This document shows positions 26,065-32,469 of a stretch of DNA of 32,469 bases, in pieces. The notes beneath the pieces were generated by a model. The model searched no databases. It had not been told where the DNA came from and worked only from the letters and a program-made list of their open reading frames with translations. Source of the DNA: an uncultured bacterium (GTDB taxonomy: Bacteria > Patescibacteriota > Minisyncoccia > Phycocordibacterales > UBA2163); assembly GCA_913041175.1 (NCBI GenBank), contig CAJWGW010000004.1, positions 1-32,469 of the forward strand, written 5' to 3'. The position numbers and the translations under genes were made by a program. Numbering within the stretch: position 1 is the first letter of the stretch; each line of letters begins with the position of its first letter.

Positions 26065-26604
26065 TTATTTAGTCAATTTTTCAAATGCTAACTTTACCGC
26101 TTCGATGTCATCAGGGAACATCGCTATTTTCTTACCGTCTTGTATTCCGTGCTCTCTGTCGGACTTTTTTAACTCTGTTATCTCTTCCACTTTCTCCTTT
26201 GGTAAGAGTTTCAAACCACCAGATGAGGGGTGAAGTTTTACTTTTTGTAAAAACTCATGAGGAAGAACTATTCCAAAATTCACATTAGATAGACTATCTT
26301 TTTCTATTCTGTTTAGCTCTATAAGCTCACCATATCTCCCCTCTATCTCTTGCGCGATTTCTTCCCCAAGTTCTTCCTTTGTTTCGCGTATCAGTGCTTC
26401 AAATTCTGACTCATCTTCCTCAATACTTCCATGAACGCTTATCTGCATTGCGCTTGTGTAAGTTTCAGGCGTTCTCTTTTCATAATTAAATTTGCCTCTT
26501 GTCTGAAGTATCGCAACAGCCCCGACAGGGTCGGGAATATTAGTAAGTATTATAAGGCCAATTGTTTTCTTGATTTTCATAATTTTATTTAATTCGCATC
26601 TCAC
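26065..26604 (-). CDS. NUDIX hydrolase-like protein
   Basis: Nudix box-like GSIEEDESEFEALIRETKEELGEE; start uncertain (MKIKKTIG is an alternative), overlaps dprA end. Confidence 0.75.
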   Translation of the reverse strand: MRCELNKIMKIKKTIGLIILTNIPDPVGAVAILQTRGKFNYEKRTPETYTSAMQISVHGSIEEDESEFEALIRETKEELGEEIAQEIEGRYGELIELNRIEKDSLSNVNFGIVLPHEFLQKVKLHPSSGGLKLLPKEKVEEITELKKSDREHGIQDGKKIAMFPDDIEAVKLAFEKLTK

Positions 26605-27433
26605 CCATACTTTCTTTTATAATTCCTTTTATCTCCATTGCAGAAAGCGTAACGTTTGCTTTTTGGATTGGGAGGCCGAGCCGCGCGACGAGCTCGTCGC
26701 GCGAAACAGGGTTCTTCAAAATTTCGACGACCTTTTTCTCATCTGATGACAAATCTTCAAGCTTTAGCTTTTGCTGACCCACATCTGCCTTGAGCCCAAA
26801 CGCTTCCAAAATATCCTCACTACTTGTCACAGGAGTTGCGCCAAGACGCAAAAGCATATGCGGACCATATGAATTATCTGAAAAAATTGATGCAGGGACA
26901 GTCAAAACATCTCTATTATACTCCGTTGCAAATTTAGAAGTAATAAGCGTTCCAGATTTCTCTTCCGCTTCTATTATAAGAGTAGCATGCGACATTCCCG
27001 CCATAATTCTGTTTCTTTGTGGAAAGCTGTAAGATGTTGCGCGAAAATTCTCCTCAAACTCCGAGATAAGTGCGCCCCCTGCATCAAGTATCCTTTTTGC
27101 CAAGTTTTTGTGAGTACTCGGATAAAGCACATCATCCCCAAGTCCCGAGCCGGGAACTGCAATCGTAGTAAGCCCTGCATCAAGCGCCGCTTCGTGTGCT
27201 ATACCATCAATGCCAAGTGCAAGTCCTGACACTATCACCACATCATACCCCCTCAAGCCCTCAATCAGTGTTTTGCAGGCTTCTTTTCCATAGGGAGAAT
27301 ATTTGCGTGAGCCAACGACACATAAGAATTTCATATCATCCTCTGGGAGCTTACCCTTCACATGAAGCTTTTTCGGCGGGTCGTTGATTTCTTGGAGTAA
27401 CTGCGGAAATTGCTCTTTAGTTAAGATGTCCAT
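26585..27433 (-). CDS. dprA: DNA-processing protein DprA
   Basis: CVVGSRKYSPYG, VSGLALGIDGIAHEAAL, SFPQRNRIMAGMSHATLIIEAEEKSGTLITSKFA. Confidence 0.96.
   Translation of the reverse strand: MDILTKEQFPQLLQEINDPPKKLHVKGKLPEDDMKFLCVVGSRKYSPYGKEACKTLIEGLRGYDVVIVSGLALGIDGIAHEAALDAGLTTIAVPGSGLGDDVLYPSTHKNLAKRILDAGGALISEFEENFRATSYSFPQRNRIMAGMSHATLIIEAEEKSGTLITSKFATEYNRDVLTVPASIFSDNSYGPHMLLRLGATPVTSSEDILEAFGLKADVGQQKLKLEDLSSDEKKVVEILKNPVSRDELVARLGLPIQKANVTLSAMEIKGIIKESMGEMRIK
26682..26703. repeat. 22-bp perfect palindrome in dprA
   Basis: CGCGCGACGAG|CTCGTCGCGCG, encodes RDELVAR. Confidence 0.92.
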
Positions 27434-27439
27434 TTGTCT

Positions 27440-27461
27440 ATTCTATCACTTTTGATACTAT
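27440..27461. promoter_or_regulatory. Divergent extended -10 promoters for dprA (-) and serS (+)
   Basis: Minus: TGA-TAGAAT then 6 nt to ATG. Plus: TGA-TACTAT then 7 nt to ATG, with TTGTCT 16 nt upstream. Confidence 0.65.
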
Positions 27462-27468
27462 ATAAGGA

Positions 27469-28731
27469 ATGTTAGACATTAAATTCATCCGAGAAAACAA
27501 GGACTTAGTAAAATCTGCCGCCAAGAAAAAGCATATAGAGATTGACATTGACCGGCTCATTGAAGTTGATGACGAAAGAAGAAAAAAAATCGCTGTATAT
27601 GAAGAAAAAAAGGCAGAGCAAAACAAAGTCTCTGACGAGATAGCGCAAATTACCGATTCAAAAGAGCGCGAACACCAAATAAGCAAAATGAAGATGCTCA
27701 AAGAGGCACTTGCCACATATGAAGCGGAGCTGAAGGATACGATGAAAGAGTGGCAACACCTTATGGTGCGTGTGCCGAACATCCCTGATATGTCAGTACC
27801 TGAAGGGGAAACTGAAGCAGACAATAAGGAACTGCGAACTTGGGGAGACAAGCCGGAATTTTCATTTGAGCCGAAAAGTCATATGAAGTTGATGGGGAAC
27901 TTGAATATGGTTGATTTTGAACGAGGTACTAAGATTGCAGGTTTCCGAGGACATGTACTAAAAGGCGATGCAGTAAGTTTACAGTTTGCACTATTTCAGT
28001 TTGTACAAGATCAATTTAAGGAAAAAGGCTTTACTTCGACTATTATTCCGTCACTTTTGAACAAAGAACCCTTTATAGGTACTGGCTTTCTTCCGCAGAG
28101 CGTTGAGGATTTATATAAGACACAAGACGACACTTATCTTGCAGGCACCGGCGAGGTAGGGATGATGGGTTATTATATGGACGAAGTATTAGACAAAAAA
28201 GATTTGCCGATTAAGTTTCTCGCATTCTCTCCATGTTTCAGACGCGAAGCCGGAAGCCACGGCAAAGACACGAAAGGTCTTATGCGCGTGCATGAATTTT
28301 ATAAATTAGAACAAGTTATAATCTGTGAAGCATCTCACGAAGAGTCAGTAAAGATTCACGAAGAAATTACAGAAAATTCAGAAAAGATTATGCAAGCGCT
28401 TAAAATCCCGTATCGTGTGGTTGTAAACTCTGGTGGAGACTTAGGACTCGGACAAGTAAAGAAATACGATATTGAAGGTTGGGTTCCGTCGGAGAAGAAG
28501 TATCGCGAGACACATTCATCTTCATACTTCCACGATTTCCAGACACGCCGACTAAATATTAAATACAAAGACGAAGAAGGTAAATCAAAATTTGCACATT
28601 CTCTAAACAACACAGCTATTGCGACTCCGCGCATCCTCATCGCACTCATTGAGAACAATCAAAATGAAGACGGTTCTATAAATATCCCTGAAGTACTCCA
28701 GAAATACATGGGCAAGGATAAAATAGTTTAA
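27469..28731 (+). CDS. serS: Serine--tRNA ligase
   Basis: MLDIKFIRENKDLVK; FSPCFRREAGSHGKDTKGLMRVHEFYKLEQV; SNTAIATPRILIALIENNQNEDGSINIPEVLQKYMG-like C terminus. Confidence 0.96.
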   Translation: MLDIKFIRENKDLVKSAAKKKHIEIDIDRLIEVDDERRKKIAVYEEKKAEQNKVSDEIAQITDSKEREHQISKMKMLKEALATYEAELKDTMKEWQHLMVRVPNIPDMSVPEGETEADNKELRTWGDKPEFSFEPKSHMKLMGNLNMVDFERGTKIAGFRGHVLKGDAVSLQFALFQFVQDQFKEKGFTSTIIPSLLNKEPFIGTGFLPQSVEDLYKTQDDTYLAGTGEVGMMGYYMDEVLDKKDLPIKFLAFSPCFRREAGSHGKDTKGLMRVHEFYKLEQVIICEASHEESVKIHEEITENSEKIMQALKIPYRVVVNSGGDLGLGQVKKYDIEGWVPSEKKYRETHSSSYFHDFQTRRLNIKYKDEEGKSKFAHSLNNTAIATPRILIALIENNQNEDGSINIPEVLQKYMGKDKIV

Positions 28732-28744
28732 GTATGAGTATAAA

Positions 28745-29566
28745 ATGATGATAAGGCGAAAACATCATAGACCGTCCAAACTTACACAAAAAAGAAGGAA
28801 GGTGTTTCTTTTTAAAATCGGTGGAGGAGTTTTTAGTATCATAGCTTTATTTGTGGGACTGGTGTATGTATCCCAATTTGAAGAATTTAACATTAGCGAT
28901 ATCTCTGTAGACGGAAACTCTACAATTGCAGAGAAATCAATAAAAGGGATTGTGGAAGAGAAAATCTCGGGGAAGTTTTTGTTTCTGTTTCCAAAGTCAA
29001 ACATATTGCTTTATCCGAGGACGGACATTGAGGCGACACTTCTTGAGGCTTATAAAGGTATAAAAGAGATAAATATAGCTTTTGAAGATTTGCAGTCTAT
29101 CTCTGTAACAATGGATGAAAGAAAACCGTTTGCACTTTGGTGTGATAAGGAGGTTATAGATGAGGAGAGCTGTTACTTCTTAGATGAAGATGGGTTTATC
29201 TTTACAAAAGCACCGAGCTTCTCGGGGAATGTGTATTTTAGATATTTCAGCATCTTGTCTTCAGATGAGCATGTTGGGCAACAGTTTATGGAAAAAACAG
29301 AGTTTCAGGAGATGACATTCTTCCTCTTATCTTTATCTGATATTGGGTTGACTCCGGTTGCGCTTGATGAAGTGGACGATGCTGACTATGAAATGCATTT
29401 AGAGGAGGGAGGGAAGATTTTCTTCGGGCAGAAACAAAATTTGTCTTTCGTGTTTGATAGTATTCAGTCCGTGTTTGACTCGGATGAGTTTAACGAAGAA
29501 GACCTCTTTAATCTTGACTACGCTGACTTCCGCTTTGGCAATAAAGTGTATTTCAAATTTAAATAA
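28745..29566 (+). CDS. FtsQ/DivIB-like POTRA membrane protein
   Basis: Basic N terminus, single TM (IGGGVFSIIALFVGLVYV), then POTRA-like FNISDISVDGNSTIAEKSIKGIVEEKISG. Confidence 0.68.
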   Translation: MMIRRKHHRPSKLTQKRRKVFLFKIGGGVFSIIALFVGLVYVSQFEEFNISDISVDGNSTIAEKSIKGIVEEKISGKFLFLFPKSNILLYPRTDIEATLLEAYKGIKEINIAFEDLQSISVTMDERKPFALWCDKEVIDEESCYFLDEDGFIFTKAPSFSGNVYFRYFSILSSDEHVGQQFMEKTEFQEMTFFLLSLSDIGLTPVALDEVDDADYEMHLEEGGKIFFGQKQNLSFVFDSIQSVFDSDEFNEEDLFNLDYADFRFGNKVYFKFK

Positions 29567-29589
29567 GGTATACTTCGCGACATAAAAAT

Positions 29590-30540
29590 ATGTCAAAGAA
29601 TTTCTGGCAAAAACTTAATAAGCCGATATTTCTCTTAGCGCCGATGGCGGATGTCACGGATGCGCCTTTCAGGCGCATCATCGCAAAGTACGGAAAGCCA
29701 GATGTAATGTACACGGAGTTTGTCTCTGCTGACGGGCTTTTCTTAGGTGGCAAGGATGCGCTTATTAAAGACTTGGCTTTTACTAATGAAGAGCGACCGA
29801 TAGTTGCGCAGTTTTTCACTTCAAAACCGGAGCTTATGAAAAAGGCTGCCGAGCTCGCTCGCGAGCTCGGCTTTGACGGCATTGATATTAATATGGGATG
29901 CCCTGACAGAAGTATTGAGAAGCAAGGAGCGGGAGCGAACTTAATGAAGAACCCTGAATTAGCTAGCGAGTTAATAAACTCTGCAAAAGAAGGCGCGGGC
30001 GAGCTTCCAGTGTCAGTAAAAACAAGGGTTGGTTACAGTAAATATGAACTCGATAAGTGGTTGCCGACACTTCTCTCCGCCAAGCCCTCTGCAATAATAA
30101 TCCACGCGCGCACGCGCAAACAACTTTCCAAAGTTTCTGCGGACTGGAGCTTTGTAAAGAAAGCAGTAGAGATTCGCGACAAAGTAAATCCAAACGTTCT
30201 AATCATCGGTAATGGCGACGTCACTGATATCAAAGATGCAAGGGAGAAGGCAAGTGAGACGGGCGCAGACGGAGTGATGCTTGGGCGGGCGATATTTGGT
30301 AATCCGTGGCTTTTTGATGAGAACAAGGACTCTGTAAGTAAAGAAATGAAACTGAAAGTATTAGTAGAGCATACGAAACTATTTGAAGAGATAGCCCCAC
30401 ATAAGAACTTCTTAATTATGAAGAAGCATTATAAAGCATATGTGAACGGCTGGGATGGCGCTAAAGAACTCCGCATCAAACTGATGCAAGCGGGGAGCGC
30501 GAGTGAAGTAGAGAAAATCATTAAAATAGCAAATTTGTGA
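29590..30540 (+). CDS. dus: tRNA-dihydrouridine synthase
   Basis: LAPMADVTDAPFRRIIAKYG, IDINMGCPDRSIEKQGAGANLMKNPEL, SVKTRVGY, IIGNGDVTD, GVMLGRAIFGNPWLF. Confidence 0.95.
   Translation: MSKNFWQKLNKPIFLLAPMADVTDAPFRRIIAKYGKPDVMYTEFVSADGLFLGGKDALIKDLAFTNEERPIVAQFFTSKPELMKKAAELARELGFDGIDINMGCPDRSIEKQGAGANLMKNPELASELINSAKEGAGELPVSVKTRVGYSKYELDKWLPTLLSAKPSAIIIHARTRKQLSKVSADWSFVKKAVEIRDKVNPNVLIIGNGDVTDIKDAREKASETGADGVMLGRAIFGNPWLFDENKDSVSKEMKLKVLVEHTKLFEEIAPHKNFLIMKKHYKAYVNGWDGAKELRIKLMQAGSASEVEKIIKIANL
29659..29679. repeat. Perfect hairpin in dus
   Basis: GATGCGCC-TTTCA-GGCGCATC, encodes the conserved DAPFRRI. Confidence 0.8.
29848..29871. repeat. Perfect 11-bp inverted repeat in dus
   Basis: GCCGAGCTCGC-TC-GCGAGCTCGGC, encodes AELARELG. 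Confidence 0.9.
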
Positions 30541-30546
30541 TATAAT
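30538..30546 (+). promoter_or_regulatory. Perfect extended -10 TGATATAAT for dnaX overlapping the dus stop codon
   Basis: TG-A-TATAAT, 6 nt before the dnaX ATG (30553); the dus stop TGA lies within it. Confidence 0.7.
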
Positions 30547-30552
30547 CCCTGC

Positions 30553-31599
30553 ATGTCGGAGGTACTCTATAGAAAATATCGCCCACAAGGGTTCAAAGAT
30601 GTGCTTGGGCAAGAGCATATTGTAGACGCCTTATCTGGTGCACTAAAACAGGGGAACATCGCGCACGCTTATCTTTTTTCTGGTTCAAGGGGGACTGGCA
30701 AAACGAGTATTGCAAGGATTTTAGCAAAGGAAGTGAAAACTTCTCTAAACGACTTGCATGAGATAGACGCTGCTTCAAACAGAGGGATTGACGACATTCG
30801 CGAGCTAAGAGAGGCGGTGACAGTACTTCCGTTTGAGTCACCTTATAAAGTGTACATTATAGATGAGGTGCATATGCTTACGAAAGAAGCGTTTAACGCT
30901 CTCCTTAAGACTCTTGAGGAGCCACCGAAGCATGTGATATTTGTACTTGCGACCACAGAGATTGATAAACTGCCGGAGACGATAATTTCAAGGTGTCAGA
31001 ACTTTACATTCAAGAAGCCCTCACAGAAGATTTTGAAAATTGCAGTAGAAGCGACTGCAAAGGCGGAGGGCTTTACGCTTGAGCCCTCCGCCGCAGACTT
31101 GATAGCAATCTTAGGTGACGGTTCGTTTCGTGATGCGCAGGGGATACTGCAAAAGGTTATTTACTCCTCGCCAGATAAGAAAGTTAGTATTTCTGAAGTG
31201 GAGAAGATCGCTGGCGCGCCCAAAGGCGCGCTCGTCAACAACATCGTTTCTGCAATACAAGATGGGGAACTTGAAAAAGGTTTGAGTGCTGTGAGCAGTG
31301 CAGTAGAGGGGAACATTGATATGAAAGTGTTTTTGAAAATGATTTTGCACAAAGTACGTTCTGTACTTCTGCTTAAATATGCAAAAGAAATGGAAAGTGT
31401 TATAAAAGAGCAATTCGGGAAAGAGGACTTTGAATTCTTAAAAAAGTTAAGTGGACAAACGAAGTCCACAATAAACTCAAATACACTAAACGAGCTTTTG
31501 GTTGCGTATGATGCAACAGGGCGGTCGTACATTCCACAACTTCCGCTAGAGCTTGCTCTTATCAAAATCTTGAGGAATAATGAGAATCAATCCTCCTAA
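30553..31599 (+). CDS. dnaX: DNA polymerase III gamma/tau subunit (short, no zinc module)
   Basis: YRKYRPQGFKDVLGQEHIVDAL, GSRGTGKTSIARILAKE, EIDAASNRGIDDIRELREAV, YIIDEVHMLTKEAFNALLKTLEEPP, SRCQNF. Confidence 0.95.
   Translation: MSEVLYRKYRPQGFKDVLGQEHIVDALSGALKQGNIAHAYLFSGSRGTGKTSIARILAKEVKTSLNDLHEIDAASNRGIDDIRELREAVTVLPFESPYKVYIIDEVHMLTKEAFNALLKTLEEPPKHVIFVLATTEIDKLPETIISRCQNFTFKKPSQKILKIAVEATAKAEGFTLEPSAADLIAILGDGSFRDAQGILQKVIYSSPDKKVSISEVEKIAGAPKGALVNNIVSAIQDGELEKGLSAVSSAVEGNIDMKVFLKMILHKVRSVLLLKYAKEMESVIKEQFGKEDFEFLKKLSGQTKSTINSNTLNELLVAYDATGRSYIPQLPLELALIKILRNNENQSS
31062..31092. repeat. Perfect 11-bp hairpin in dnaX
   Basis: GGCGGAGGGCT-TTACGCTTG-AGCCCTCCGCC. Confidence 0.9.
31213..31232. 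repeat. GC-rich hairpin in dnaX
   Basis: GCGCGCC-CAAA-GGCGCGC (31214-31231), plus one G-U closing pair. Confidence 0.8.
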
Positions 31600-31645
31600 A
31601 TTTTACTTTGCGAAGCAAAACTTAAGAGGGCAAGATAAATAATAT

Positions 31646-31716
31646 TGCCGGATCGTCTAATGGTAGGACTCGAGGTTTTGGATCTCGCTATCTAGGTTCG
31701 AATCCTAGTCCGGCAG
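31646..31716 (+). tRNA. tRNA-Gln (anticodon TTG)
   Basis: Acceptor TGCCGGA/TCCGGCA, anticodon arm CGAGG-TTTTGGA-TCTCG, T arm CTAGG-TTCGAAT-CCTAG; 3' CCA not encoded. Confidence 0.94.
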
Positions 31717-31879
31717 CTTTGCAGAGAATGACCCAGTTTTAGGTGCATTTGCTAATAGTTGATACTCTGGTTTGTACTTAGTTTGAGTCACGTTTCCTTT
31801 TTCGAGGGATAAGTTCCAAAGTATAGTATTTGCGATTTTGTGTTTCTTTAGGTATTGTTGGAGTAACTTAAACAATAAC
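31705..31879 (-). pseudogene. Possible C-terminal remnant of a serine recombinase abutting tRNA-Gln
   Basis: Minus-strand frame LLFKLLQQYLKKHKIANTILWNLSLEKGNVTQTKYKPEYQLLANAPKTGSFSAKLPD*, ending in the tRNA 3' end. Resembles recalled CPR recombinase C termini; not searched. Confidence 0.4.
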
Positions 31880-32469
31880 ATGTCTATTGAAGGATTTTCT
31901 ACAAAAACAGAGCAAAATGAGTCAGAAAAAAGATTCACACTTCCAAAAGAAGAATTTGCCAAAGAAAGAATTAAAGCAGTCAAAGAATCTATTAGTGAAC
32001 TTAAAGAAGGTAACCCGTTAATCTTATCTTTCTGCATGTATGGTTCTATGGTAAAAGGTACAACTAAGCCAGAGAGCGATATAGATGGTTTTTTGTTTGT
32101 TGATACAGGTTTGTCTGTAGAAGAGCGTCAACAGCACGATGAAAATCTTACAGAAGATAAAGAAAGTAAATCGAAAATTGAAACTTTTTTTATAGAAAAA
32201 ATAAATGACCAATATACTGAAAAGTTGCACGAAACATTAAAATCACAAGCAAATCTTACCGAAGAACAGGTTGCTCATGCAAAAATCAGACCAATTAATG
32301 AGGAAATTATTGATAAGCATATAGACTTCATAGCGGATGGACTTCAAAATGAAAGGGAGTATAAAAAACAATATGACGAATGGGATAAAAACCTTGATAG
32401 TAGTACGACCGATTTTAATAAATTAGATGAGTATCTTAAAGCTCGTCCAGAATATCCTGAACCGGTTTC
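31880..32469 (+). CDS. Nucleotidyltransferase-domain protein, N-terminal part (open at right edge)
   Basis: Manual translation MSIEGFSTKTEQNESEKRFTLPKEEF...LSFCMYGSMVKGTTKPESDIDGFLFVD; the GS...G...SDID motif is typical of Pol-beta-type NTases. Not in the ORF track because no stop occurs in the window. Confidence 0.7.
   Translation, partial: MSIEGFSTKTEQNESEKRFTLPKEEFAKERIKAVKESISELKEGNPLILSFCMYGSMVKGTTKPESDIDGFLFVDTGLSVEERQQHDENLTEDKESKSKIETFFIEKINDQYTEKLHETLKSQANLTEEQVAHAKIRPINEEIIDKHIDFIADGLQNEREYKKQYDEWDKNLDSSTTDFNKLDEYLKARPEYPEPV

Noticed and set aside
31062-31092. E. coli-style programmed frameshift in dnaX
   Set aside because: A hairpin is present, but no clear slippery heptamer was seen just upstream and the ORF already ends at the short-form length.
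31720-32230. Minus-strand ORFs 31705..32037 (upstream half) and 32024..32230
   Set aside because: Upstream portions are antisense to the nucleotidyltransferase gene; only the segment 31705-31879 has protein-like character.
1-32469. CRISPR array or cas genes
   Set aside because: No regularly spaced direct repeats seen; the DUF2779 N-terminal nuclease is Cas4-like only at motif level and has no cas neighbours.

Overview
The window is a core-genome segment of what looks like a Candidate Phyla Radiation / Patescibacteria (Parcubacteria-like) chromosome. The lineage is inferred from AT-rich DNA, reduced proteins, a T4SS-type pilin and mostly SD-less starts; no search was run. Content in order: clpB (3' part), tRNA-Tyr, a long structured intergenic region, a tight rpoB-rpoC-dnaG-rpoD cluster, a DUF2779-type dual-nuclease protein, a convergent dsbA-like / 3'-5' exonuclease / hisS / rnr block, rpsP with a charged tail, a T4SS-type pilin, rpmG-tRNA-Trp, miaA, a tRNA-Leu with an adjacent tRNA-derived palindromic element, parB, relA/spoT, topA, nudix, dprA, serS, ftsQ-like, dus, dnaX, tRNA-Gln with a possible recombinase remnant, and a partial nucleotidyltransferase. 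The most unusual signals are: (1) a dispersed 16-bp palindrome TCCGCCAGCTGGCGGA placed in frame in essential genes, encoding PPAG(G), including inside a TopA zinc ribbon; (2) many other GC-rich near-perfect inverted repeats inside conserved coding sequence; (3) a ~117-bp nested-palindrome element made partly of tRNA-Leu fragments; (4) extended -10 promoters (TGATATAAT-like) 6-7 nt before start codons, suggesting leaderless mRNAs; (5) divergent rnr/rpsP promoters sharing a palindromic -35; (6) rpoB carrying residues at classical rifampicin-resistance positions, and a DnaX lacking its zinc module.
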